Shown one piece after another: positions 5,362 through 12,593 of a stretch of 13,768 nucleotides of DNA. The position numbers were made by a program, and so were the translations under genes. Under the pieces are notes generated by a model that saw only the letters and a list, made by a program, of their open reading frames with translations, did no database searches and had not been told where the DNA came from. The DNA lies in contig JAICHN010000091.1 in assembly GCA_025924845.1 (NCBI GenBank), forward strand, positions 1 to 13,768, written 5' to 3'. The DNA is from Chloroflexota bacterium. Its GTDB lineage: Bacteria; Chloroflexota; UBA5177; JANWHV01. Numbering within the stretch: the first letter of the stretch is position 1; the number at the start of each line of letters is the position of its first letter.

Positions 5362-6357
5362 ATGTGGCGAATTCGGATCGACCGGGCACTTCCCATCTCG
5401 ACTTCGGCCCAGCTCAAGGGGCAGATTGAGTTTGGGATTATGTCGGGCGCGATCCAACCTGGTACGCGCCTACCGTCGGTGCGCGAATTGGCGGCGAGCG
5501 AGGGTATCGCGCATGTCACGGTGAGTCATGTCTACCGTGAACTTACCTCCGAGGGATTGATTCGCATCCGCCCTGGCCAGGGTGCCTTCGTGGCCGAGGA
5601 GGGGGAGGGTAACCGCATCGACCTGAGTGTCTTGCAGCGCCTCGTGGACGGTATGGTAGGCCAGGCCATGGCGCACGGCTTTACCCCGGCCCAGATCAAT
5701 CGGATGCTGGCGGCGCGTGTGGCGGGCGGCCGGCATCGGTGGCCTCGGGTTGCCCTGGTAGGGCTGTTCAGCCGGGCCACGCAGGTGTATGCGCGCGACC
5801 TGGGGTCGGCGCTGGCCGATCAGGGGGCCGATGTTTTCCCCTGCACCCTGGAGGCGCTTAAAACGGGCGACGTAGAACTGATCGACCGCGTGGCACGTGC
5901 CGATGTGGTGTGTACCATGGCAACCAAGGTACGTGAGGTCCAGGCCCTCCTCGGCCCCTACCATCCGCCGGTGCAGCGGCTGTCGTTCGTGGCCCATCCG
6001 GAAACAATCGCCTGCTTGCGCGCCCTTCCTCACGATATTCAGTTGGGGGCAGTCAGCACATTCGCCGAGTTCGTCCCCACCATGCTGAGCGGCATCGTCG
6101 AATATACCGGGACCGCGCAGCCTCCTTTGTGCGCGGTCCTGGGAGACGGCGCGGCTACGCACGGCGTGGTCACGCGGGCGGCCGTGGTCATTTATGCCAG
6201 CGGGAGCGAGGCGGTGTTGGCGGATCTGCCGCACACCACTCCCGCTATCGAGTATTTGCACACTCCGGAGCCCTCCAGTATCGAACCGGTACGCACCTTG
6301 CTGGCGCGGCTTTTTTCTGGTGACGGCGTTCAGGGAAAGGAGGCAGTGGCGCGCTAA
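5362..6357 (+). CDS. GntR-family transcriptional regulator with large unusual effector domain
   Basis: Residues 12-80 form the GntR winged helix: SAQLKGQIEFGIMSGAIQPG, LPSVRELAASEG, HVTVSHVYRELTSEGLIRIR and the wing PGQGAFV. The remaining 250 residues are neither a typical FCD or UTRA domain nor a MocR aminotransferase domain by eye. They read as an alpha/beta sensor: VALVGLFSRATQVYARDLGSAL near residue 130, a VVCTMATKVREVQALL segment, a VSTFAEFVP segment and a C-terminal LADLPHTTPAIEYLH. The ligand is unknown; a peptide or its breakdown product is likely from context. The gene is first in the + strand cluster and probably represses itself through the palindrome at 5316-5327. The start is supported by a purine-rich tract (AAGGGAAGGGG), and the HTH begins at the usual distance from it. 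Confidence 0.88.
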   Translation: MWRIRIDRALPISTSAQLKGQIEFGIMSGAIQPGTRLPSVRELAASEGIAHVTVSHVYRELTSEGLIRIRPGQGAFVAEEGEGNRIDLSVLQRLVDGMVGQAMAHGFTPAQINRMLAARVAGGRHRWPRVALVGLFSRATQVYARDLGSALADQGADVFPCTLEALKTGDVELIDRVARADVVCTMATKVREVQALLGPYHPPVQRLSFVAHPETIACLRALPHDIQLGAVSTFAEFVPTMLSGIVEYTGTAQPPLCAVLGDGAATHGVVTRAAVVIYASGSEAVLADLPHTTPAIEYLHTPEPSSIEPVRTLLARLFSGDGVQGKEAVAR

Positions 6358-6365
6358 CCCGGCGA

Positions 6366-6393
6366 GGCGGGCGCCCTGCACCCGCCAGATTTT
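6366..6393 (+). terminator. Weak terminator or attenuator between GntR and binding-protein genes
   Basis: GGCGGG (6366-6371) pairs with CCCGCC (6381-6386) around a nine-base loop and is followed by AGATTTT. The stem is short and the T-run only four bases, so termination would be partial at best. It could keep the regulator and binding-protein transcripts at different levels. Confidence 0.35.
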
Positions 6394-6428
6394 CGCGATG
6401 TGTTGCTTGTGAACGGAGCACTGATTCA

Positions 6429-7988
6429 ATGTCGCTTCTCAAACGCTTATCTTCTCCTGGACGCCTCCTCGCCGTGGCCCTGCTGATGCCGATGGCCCTG
6501 GGCGGTGTGGCCTCTTCGGCGCGAGCTGCCTCCGGCAGCACCAGCGCCAATACGCTGACCATCGGTTGGACCACCGAAACCAAGACTCTCGACGCGGCGG
6601 GTTACGCTCAGAATCCCGACATCTGGGTTATGGTCAACATCTACGACCAGCTTATCCGAGTCGGCCCCGATGGGACGAAGCTCCTTCCGGACCTGGCGAC
6701 CAGTTGGAACCTCTCTAAAGACGGTCTGACCTACACCTTCCATCTCCGCCCTAACGTGATGTTTCAGGACGGGACGAAGCTCACCGCCGAGGACGTGCGC
6801 TTTGACTTCGTCCGGGCTATGAGTCCAAAAACGCTCTGGGGCTGGACCCTGACCGCGATCAAGAGCGTTTCGGCTCCCGATCCGAGCACCGTGGTCTTCA
6901 AGCTCAAGCACCCTTGGGGTCCGTTCCTTTCCGACGTGGCGCTCTTCGACACGGGGATCTATCCCGAGGCCTACTTCAAGAAGGTAGGGGCCACCACGAT
7001 GGGGAGCCATCCGGTAGGTACCGGCCCTTACGCCCTTGATTCGTGGGTGAAAGGCCAGTACCTGCGCCTGAAGAAGAACCACAATTACTGGGACGCGGCC
7101 AAGTATCCGATGGAGTACGTCGAGTACGATTTGATTCCCAATGACAACACGCGGTTGCTCAAGGTGGAGTCCGGTCAGCTCGACGTGGACAATCTGCTGG
7201 CCCCGAACCTGATCGGCACGGTGCAGAAAAGTTCTACCGCCTCGGTGCTCGTCAACAAATCCACCGAGACCAATTACATGACGTTCAATATCAACCAAAA
7301 GCCCTTTCAGGACGTGAAGATTCGCCAGGCGATTAGCCATGGGATCAACCGGGCGGCGATCATCAAGGCGGTGCTGAACGGCAACGGGAAGCCGGCCAAT
7401 TCCTTCATGCCGGCCGGGGCGATTGACTACGATCCGAATATCCCCCAAATGACCTACGACCCGGCCCTGGCCAAGAAGCTGCTCTCGGAGTCGTCCGAAC
7501 CCAACGGCTTCACGATGACCATGGAAACCGCGGCAGGTAGCCTCCCCGACCAGGAAACGGCCACCATCTTCCAGGCCGAAATGAAAGATATCGGGATCAC
7601 GGTCAACCTTAAGCCGACCGATCCCACCACCCTGTTCCACAATCAGCAGGTCGATAAGTACAGCTTTACCGACAATCTGTGGACGAACGACATCCCCGAC
7701 CCCGATGAGCTGGTGTCCTTCTCGGTCGACCCTACCCTCGGCAGCCATAGCTTCTACACCTGGTACAACAATCCGACTCTGGGCAAGCTGTCGGAGCAGG
7801 CAGAGCAGACCAACGACCTCGCCACCCGCAAGAAGCTCTACTACCAGATTCAGCAAATCTGGTACCAGCAGCAATGGTTCATCGCGCTCTACTACAGTCC
7901 GTTCACCAACGCCGTGAACAATCACGTTCACGGCTTCTCCGAGAACCCCCTTGGGTATTTCAATCTGCAAGGCGTGACCAAGTCGTAG
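6429..7988 (+). CDS. Peptide/nickel-type ABC transporter substrate-binding protein (SBP family 5)
   Basis: This exported receptor binds oligopeptides or similar solutes and hands them to an ABC importer. The 519 residues match the family's usual length. Residues 1-33 form a signal peptide (KR, hydrophobic run LLAVALLMPMALGG, then SARA|AS). There is no lipobox Cys, so it is predicted to be a secreted or periplasmic protein, not a lipoprotein; in a single-membrane organism it would need another means of retention. Family signposts are LDAAGYAQNPDIWVMVNIYD, ATSWNLSKDGLTYTFHLR, FQDGTKLTAEDVRFDF (112-127), GTGPYAL, and VKIRQAISHGINRAAI. It lies 71 bases after the GntR gene. No permease or ATPase gene follows; the deacylase comes next. 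The ligand cannot be read from sequence; a D-amino-acid peptide or N-acyl compound is an inference from the neighbours. Confidence 0.93.
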   Translation: MSLLKRLSSPGRLLAVALLMPMALGGVASSARAASGSTSANTLTIGWTTETKTLDAAGYAQNPDIWVMVNIYDQLIRVGPDGTKLLPDLATSWNLSKDGLTYTFHLRPNVMFQDGTKLTAEDVRFDFVRAMSPKTLWGWTLTAIKSVSAPDPSTVVFKLKHPWGPFLSDVALFDTGIYPEAYFKKVGATTMGSHPVGTGPYALDSWVKGQYLRLKKNHNYWDAAKYPMEYVEYDLIPNDNTRLLKVESGQLDVDNLLAPNLIGTVQKSSTASVLVNKSTETNYMTFNINQKPFQDVKIRQAISHGINRAAIIKAVLNGNGKPANSFMPAGAIDYDPNIPQMTYDPALAKKLLSESSEPNGFTMTMETAAGSLPDQETATIFQAEMKDIGITVNLKPTDPTTLFHNQQVDKYSFTDNLWTNDIPDPDELVSFSVDPTLGSHSFYTWYNNPTLGKLSEQAEQTNDLATRKKLYYQIQQIWYQQQWFIALYYSPFTNAVNNHVHGFSENPLGYFNLQGVTKS

Positions 7989-7999
7989 TAAAGAAGCAG

Positions 8000-8024
8000 G
8001 GGGTGGGCCGGCACGGCTCACCCC
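8000..8024 (+). promoter_or_regulatory. Intercistronic stem-loop after the binding-protein gene
   Basis: GGGGTGGGCC (8000-8009) pairs with GGCTCACCCC (8015-8024) over ten positions, one of them G-U, around a five-base loop. It starts 12 bases after the binding-protein stop and ends 25 bases before the deacylase start. No T-run follows, so it is unlikely to terminate fully. Such hairpins after binding-protein genes commonly stabilise that part of the mRNA and lower downstream expression. Confidence 0.5.
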
Positions 8025-8049
8025 ATGCCCGGATTGGAACGTCTTTGCC

Positions 8050-9012
8050 ATGCTTGATTCCTCCGTCGTCTTTCCCGCTCCCGGCGACCGCCGCAAGGGT
8101 CTGCTCCGCTTCGATCATCCCCTGCTTAAGGACGATCGTTGGCCCTACGTGACGATCAGCGGCGCCCACGATGGCCCGACGCTCTGCTTGACGGCGGGCA
8201 TCCACGGGGCGGAGTATCCGGCTATCGATGCCGTTTTACGGTTTGCGCGGGAACTTGATCCGGCGCGGCTGCATGGAAGACTACTGGCGCTGCCGGTGGT
8301 CAACCTGCCTGCTTACCACGGCCGAGTGCCGTTTCTCTGTCCCCGTGACGGTAAGAACCTCAATCGAGTCTTCCCCGGCAAGCCCGACGGCACCTACACC
8401 GAAGCGCTCGCTTTTCACCTGGTGGAAGATCTCTATCGCCAATCCGACGCCTTGTTGGATCTGCATGGGGGAGACATGGTCGAGGATCTCGTACCATTCA
8501 GCATTATTCATCAGGTCGGAGACCCGACCACCGACCGCAAGTCGATGGATCTGGCCCTGGCCTACGGTCTTCCTTATCTGATTCCCCTGATGGATGACGG
8601 AGGGCTTTCCGGCACGACGGTGAGCGCGGCGGCGCGCATTGGCGTTCCCGGCGTTGTCCCCGAGGCGGGCTCAATCGGTCAGTTGCAAGGCGAGGCCGTA
8701 GAGCAGCACCTTGAAGGGCTGCGCCGCGCCATGCTCAGTTTGGGCATGTTGGAGGGTGACTTCTTGCCGTCCGCGCCGCCAACCCAATTCCGCGAGTTCC
8801 GTTGGGTTCGTTCCGCCCGCGAAGGCTTCTTCCGTAAGCGCGTTTCGGCCGGAGATACACTACGCGCGGGCGAAAGCCTTGGCTCTCTGGTGGATCTATG
8901 GGGTGAACCAATCGAGGAAATCACCGGTCCGGTAGACGGCGTGGCGCTCTTCGTGACCACCAGTCCCTCGATTGCCGAGAACGGGCTGCTGGTGGGGATC
9001 GGGGTCGCCTGA
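8050..9012 (+). CDS. Succinylglutamate desuccinylase/aspartoacylase-family zinc hydrolase (M14-like)
   Basis: The family removes an acyl group from the nitrogen of an amino acid (N-succinylglutamate, N-acetylaspartate and many unassigned substrates), or trims C-terminal residues. The 320-residue protein has the zinc motif GIHGAEYPA with His52 and Glu55, the third ligand His139 in LLDLHGGD, the substrate-binding DGKNLNRVFPG (100-110), and PEAG with probable catalytic Glu205. The C-terminal 80 residues form the beta-rich domain typical of these proteins (ending SIAENGLLVGIGV). It carries no signal peptide, so it acts in the cytoplasm. The ribosome binding site is weak. Its stop overlaps the start of the next gene (TGATG), so the two are translationally coupled. 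It may deacylate or trim what the binding protein imports; the true substrate is unknown. Confidence 0.88.
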   Translation: MLDSSVVFPAPGDRRKGLLRFDHPLLKDDRWPYVTISGAHDGPTLCLTAGIHGAEYPAIDAVLRFARELDPARLHGRLLALPVVNLPAYHGRVPFLCPRDGKNLNRVFPGKPDGTYTEALAFHLVEDLYRQSDALLDLHGGDMVEDLVPFSIIHQVGDPTTDRKSMDLALAYGLPYLIPLMDDGGLSGTTVSAAARIGVPGVVPEAGSIGQLQGEAVEQHLEGLRRAMLSLGMLEGDFLPSAPPTQFREFRWVRSAREGFFRKRVSAGDTLRAGESLGSLVDLWGEPIEEITGPVDGVALFVTTSPSIAENGLLVGIGVA

Positions 9013-9758
9013 TGCGTTTGCAAGGAAAGGTAGCCGTGGTCACCGGCGCTGCCTCGGGGATCGGCCGGGGAACAGCGCTTCGCTTGGCGCGCGAAGGGGC
9101 TGACCTCGTCGTCGCCGACCTCAACGAGGCAGGGCTGGAGGAAACGGCGCGAAGCATCCGTGACCTTGGGCGCAACGTGGTGGCGCAGCCGGCCGATGTG
9201 CGTGACCGTTCACAAGTGGATGGCCTGGTGGAGTGCGCCGTGGATGAGCTGGGCGGCTGTGCCATCATGGTGGCCAACGCGGGCGTCGGGAGCGGCGCCC
9301 CGTTTCTGGACACCACGGACGAGCAATATAACCGCATCATGGACACCAATCTCCGCGGCGTCTACTACTGCGGTCAGGCCGCCGGTCGGGCCATGGTCGC
9401 GGCGGGTACGGGCGGCTCGATTATCAACATCGCCAGCACCTACGCCGAGGTCACCGCTCCGCGCTCCACAGCCTACTCGGCCAGTAAGGGCGGGGTGCGT
9501 ATGCTGACCAAGGGCATGGCGGTAGAGTTGGGACCATACGGCATCCGGGTCAATTGCATCGGTCCCGGCTGGATTCGCACCGGGATGAATCCGCTCACGG
9601 ACGAGGCGCGGGTAGGCCGCATCCTCGAAGGAATACCGCTTGGCCGGATCGGCACGCCGGACGACGTGGCAGGCGCCGCCCTCTTTCTGGCCTCGGATGA
9701 CGCGGCCTATGTTACGGGAATCATCATCTTTGTCGACGGCGGCTGGGTACTGCAATAG
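9012..9758 (+). CDS. Short-chain dehydrogenase/reductase (classical SDR, FabG-like)
   Basis: This NAD(P)-dependent oxidoreductase of 248 residues has the classical layout. The cofactor motif TGAASGIG is at 11-18. Asp36 at the end of strand 2 (VVADLN) favours NAD(H) over NADP(H). ADV is near 61-63, NAG at 89-91, and the catalytic set is Ser142, Tyr155 and Lys159 (YSASK). A C-terminal ITTG-like VTGIIIFVDGGW closes the fold. Its ATG overlaps the deacylase stop by one base, which places it firmly in that operon. The substrate is not predictable; a hydroxy/keto step on the product released by the upstream hydrolase is the natural guess. Although FabG-like in sequence, a role in fatty-acid synthesis is unlikely from this context. 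Confidence 0.93.
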   Translation: MRLQGKVAVVTGAASGIGRGTALRLAREGADLVVADLNEAGLEETARSIRDLGRNVVAQPADVRDRSQVDGLVECAVDELGGCAIMVANAGVGSGAPFLDTTDEQYNRIMDTNLRGVYYCGQAAGRAMVAAGTGGSIINIASTYAEVTAPRSTAYSASKGGVRMLTKGMAVELGPYGIRVNCIGPGWIRTGMNPLTDEARVGRILEGIPLGRIGTPDDVAGAALFLASDDAAYVTGIIIFVDGGWVLQ

Positions 9759-9806
9759 CAACGCCGCCCGCTGCCGACTGAGCGATTAAGAAGGGGAAGT
9801 GCCGGC

Positions 9807-10574
9807 GTGCAATTCGACTTTTCAGGCAAGACCGCGATCGTGAGTGGCGCCGCCCACGGGCTGGGCAGGGCTATTGCCCTGGCGTTCGCGCGCGCCGGCG
9901 CCGCGGTCTACGCCGCTGACCAGTTGGGGGATGATGCCGAGGAGACGGCACGGCTGGCGGGCGAGCGTTGCCTACCTACCACTGTTGATGTGACGGACGA
10001 GACCCAGGTGGCGGCACTGGTGGAGCGCGTACTGAAGGAGCAGGGGCGGATTGACGTGCTGGTCAATTGTGCGGGCGGCGTCCTCGGCCAGGTCGCCGTC
10101 CCGATCGAAAGCGTCGAGAGTGAAGCGTGGGATAGCATCCTTCGAGTTAACCTGTATGGGGCGTTTTACCTTACTCGTGCCGTGGCCCCTGCCATGAAGG
10201 CCGCGCGCTATGGAAGGATTGTGAATATATCGTCGGGCGCCGGACGCACGGTGAGCCTCACCGGTATCCAGGCATACGCGAGCGCCAAAGCAGGTCAGAT
10301 CGGCTTTACACGCCAGACCGCACACGAATTGGGTCAGTGGGGGATCACGGTGAACAATGTGGCGCCGGGATTCGTGCGGAGCAATCCCACGACCGAACGG
10401 CAGTGGGAGTCCTACGGGGAGGAGGGTCAGCGCCGCCTTGTGGAGGGGATCGCGCTCCGCCGCCTGGGCACGCCGGACGACATTGCCAATGCCGTACTCT
10501 TTTTCGCCTCCGGCGCCGCCTCCTGGGTCACCGGCCAGACCCTGAGCGTCGATGGCGGATCGACCATGATCTAG
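9807..10574 (+). CDS. Second short-chain dehydrogenase/reductase of the cluster
   Basis: This 255-residue classical SDR has the cofactor motif SGAAHGLG (13-20), Asp38 after strand 2 (suggesting NAD(H)), VDVTD at 60-64, NCAGG at 87-91, Asn115, and the catalytic Ser143, Tyr157 and Lys161 (YASAK). It ends in VTGQTLSVDGGSTMI. The GTG start at 9807 is supported by AAGGGGAAG upstream and by the normal distance to the cofactor motif. It follows the first SDR by 48 bases and is probably the last gene of the cluster, since the next gene is convergent. It is only moderately similar to the SDR at 9012, so the two probably catalyse different steps and are not a recent duplication. Confidence 0.92.
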   Translation: MQFDFSGKTAIVSGAAHGLGRAIALAFARAGAAVYAADQLGDDAEETARLAGERCLPTTVDVTDETQVAALVERVLKEQGRIDVLVNCAGGVLGQVAVPIESVESEAWDSILRVNLYGAFYLTRAVAPAMKAARYGRIVNISSGAGRTVSLTGIQAYASAKAGQIGFTRQTAHELGQWGITVNNVAPGFVRSNPTTERQWESYGEEGQRRLVEGIALRRLGTPDDIANAVLFFASGAASWVTGQTLSVDGGSTMI

Positions 10575-10617
10575 GGCTAGTGTGGCTGACGCGTGTGGCG
10601 CGGGACGGAACCAAGGC

Positions 10618-10638
10618 GCCGCCAGGGGTAACGGCGGC
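10618..10638. terminator. Weak stem in the convergent gap
   Basis: GCCGCC (10618-10623) pairs with GGCGGC (10633-10638) around a nine-base loop in the 70-base gap between the convergent SDR and GT9 genes. Position suits a shared terminator, but the stem is short and no T-run lies on either strand. Confidence 0.22.
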
Positions 10639-10644
10639 TACCGC

Positions 10645-11712
10645 TTACGGTGGGAAGTCCGCAAAAAGCTCCACGGCCGACGCGATTACTTCCTCGGTAG
10701 GCACATCGGCGACGAACGACGACTGGTGTTCGCAACGCCGGATCGTGGTATCCATGCCGCACTCCGGACAATGCAGGCGCCAGGAGATCGCCGGTCGCCG
10801 GCGCGCTCTGGTCAGGGGGCCAAACGTGATCATATTGCCGCACCAATAAATGCCCACGGTCGCGGCGCCCACTGCCTCCGCCAGATGAAGCGGTCCCGTA
10901 TCGTTCGCTACCATTACCCGGCAACGGGACAGCAAGCCGGCCAGCGCATTGAGCGAGAGACGCCCGCATAGGTTCTGGGCGGGGGCGCGCATTGCCGCGA
11001 CCACACCATCCGCCAGCATTCGCTCCTCCTCCGTGCCGGTTACCACCACATGCGCGCCAAGAGCGGCCAGTGCATCGCCCACCGCCGCGAATTTCTCTAC
11101 CGGCCAATAACGGCGGCTATCGCTTGCGCCGGGGTGCAGGGCCGCCGGCGGTCCCTCGGTTTCCGGAACCACCGCGCTCGCCTCGCTCAGATCGGATGGG
11201 GTCACCGCCAATCGAGGCTCCACCTGGACCGGGGCGGCCCCCACCAGGGCCACCACTTCCAGGGCGCGCAGAACCTCGTGCTGGTAGAACACATATGGTA
11301 TCCAGCGATCCAGCGGCGGCGCGTCGGGCGCGCGCAACCCGACCGTGTGTCTCGCCCCCAGGCGCAGGATCAGTGGGTTTGAGTTCCTCCCCCCACCGTG
11401 GATCTGGATCGCTAGGTCAAATTGCTCGCGCGCGAGCGCGGTCATCACCTCATCCAGGGCCGGGGTCGGCTGCCCATGTTGCACGCCGCTGATCGGGTCC
11501 CATTCCGCCGGAATGGCGACCACTCGATCGATCGGTCCAGGCCGTCCTTTTAGAAACGCGACGTGCCACGCGGACCCCAGCAGCACGATCTCGGCCATGG
11601 GATAGGCGGCGCGTAGCGCCTCCAGCGCCGGCAAGGTGGCGATGAAGTCGCCCAATCTGCTCGCCCGCAGCACGGCGATCTTCCGCACATGCGGCATCGC
11701 GGCCACGCTCAC
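10645..11712 (-). CDS. GT9 glycosyltransferase (heptosyltransferase-like), last gene of glycan operon
   Basis: GT9 enzymes transfer a sugar, classically ADP-heptose, onto a growing surface glycan on the cytoplasmic side of the membrane. The 355-residue protein shows the N-terminal RASRLGDFIATLPAL with Asp22 as the expected catalytic residue. LHPGAS is at 192-197, VVVTGTEEE near 225, and NDTGPLHLAEAVG at 270-282 is the donor-site signature. A C-terminal Cys set, HCPECG (C315, C318) and RRCEH (C327), is seen in many non-enterobacterial GT9 proteins. The GTG start overlaps the upstream GT2 stop by four bases (GTGA), showing translational coupling; an ATG five codons further in is a possible alternative. 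In an organism without lipopolysaccharide the sugar may not be heptose. Confidence 0.9.
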   Translation of the reverse strand: MSVAAMPHVRKIAVLRASRLGDFIATLPALEALRAAYPMAEIVLLGSAWHVAFLKGRPGPIDRVVAIPAEWDPISGVQHGQPTPALDEVMTALAREQFDLAIQIHGGGRNSNPLILRLGARHTVGLRAPDAPPLDRWIPYVFYQHEVLRALEVVALVGAAPVQVEPRLAVTPSDLSEASAVVPETEGPPAALHPGASDSRRYWPVEKFAAVGDALAALGAHVVVTGTEEERMLADGVVAAMRAPAQNLCGRLSLNALAGLLSRCRVMVANDTGPLHLAEAVGAATVGIYWCGNMITFGPLTRARRRPAISWRLHCPECGMDTTIRRCEHQSSFVADVPTEEVIASAVELFADFPP

Positions 11713-12593
11713 GCCTGATGGCCCTGCCCCATGCTGACCGGCTCCGCGGCATCCGGGACATCTTCCTCCGTTTTGTCCGCGACGTCAAGGATGATCGGCA
11801 GGACCTCCGGCGCGTTAACACGCCGATCCGGCACCGTGGTCGGCAACTCTTGATGGTAAATGCCCGAAGGCAGGATGCCGCATCCACCATAGCGGGCCAT
11901 CACCCGCAACTGGGCGAGTACGTCTTCGCCGCAGTGGTTCACGGGGAGCTGCCGCCAGAAGCCGAACCCACCTATCGAGCGGAGCTTTGCCGAGTCGTAC
12001 ATCGTGCAGCCTCCTATCCAGGCCACCTTATAGCGTAGGCGCTGTCCCGGTGCCAGACGTAGGCGCTGCTGCACGTGGTAGAGATTGGCCGCGCTATGCA
12101 AAGGCGCTCGTCCCCACTCAGGCGATCCCGGCTGTACCAGTTCGGGCTGGACGGGGCCGTCCCACAGTTCGATCGCCTGATGATGTGGGCGTACCGAGTC
12201 CATGTGGCTCAGACCATGCAGGGCACAACCGACGAAGCCGCACCCTTCTTCACGAATCGCCTCCAGCATGCTCTCGACCAGGTCGGGCTCCAGGATCACG
12301 TCGTCATCGATATAGAGGACGTAGGGAGCGGTGGACTGATCCAGGAGGAATTGGCGCTGTTCAGCCATGCCTCGACGCGGCAAATGCTTTCGCACCGCCA
12401 CCTCGTGCCCATGCGCGCGCAGCACCCTCAGTACCGCCGCCGTTTCCCCGTGCGATTCGACGTCTTCGTGCTCCGTCTGATCCGCAATCACTACTCGGAA
12501 GTCGCGGTAGGTCTGACCGACCAAGCCGCACAGGGTCACGGCCAGCGCGCCGGGGCGCCCGCACGTGGGAATCAGAATATCTATGACAGCCAT
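11709..12593 (-). CDS. GT2 family glycosyltransferase
   Basis: This 294-residue inverting glycosyltransferase has a GT-A fold. The N-terminus IDILIPTCGRPGALAVTL is the nucleotide-binding start. YIDDDVILEPDL holds the metal-binding DxD-type residues (96-98), WIGGCTMYDSA lies at 192-202, and the catalytic-base region is CGEDVLAQLR (Glu223-Asp224). The frame stays open 45 codons further upstream, but that extension lies on top of the GT9 gene at 12593-13699 and does not look like GT2. The ATG at 12593 overlaps the GT9 stop by one base (TGATG), follows a GAGGTG ribosome binding site and gives the usual N-terminus. There are no membrane helices, so it should act at the cytoplasmic face. The last 25 residues are acidic and probably disordered. 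Donor and acceptor are unknown. Confidence 0.9.
   Translation of the reverse strand: MAVIDILIPTCGRPGALAVTLCGLVGQTYRDFRVVIADQTEHEDVESHGETAAVLRVLRAHGHEVAVRKHLPRRGMAEQRQFLLDQSTAPYVLYIDDDVILEPDLVESMLEAIREEGCGFVGCALHGLSHMDSVRPHHQAIELWDGPVQPELVQPGSPEWGRAPLHSAANLYHVQQRLRLAPGQRLRYKVAWIGGCTMYDSAKLRSIGGFGFWRQLPVNHCGEDVLAQLRVMARYGGCGILPSGIYHQELPTTVPDRRVNAPEVLPIILDVADKTEEDVPDAAEPVSMGQGHQA

Noticed and set aside
5470..6429. Antisense open frame of 319 codons opposite the GntR gene
   Set aside because: The plus strand encodes a certain winged helix and the antisense product shows no motif, so it is a shadow.
6447..8096. Antisense open frame of 549 codons opposite the peptide-binding protein gene
   Set aside because: The plus strand has signal peptide and clear family motifs. 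The antisense product has no recognisable domain and is rich in Arg, Gly, Val and His, as expected for a shadow frame in GC-rich DNA.
9012..10574. The two SDR genes as a recent tandem duplication
   Set aside because: They share only the family motifs; sequence between motifs differs too much for a recent copy.
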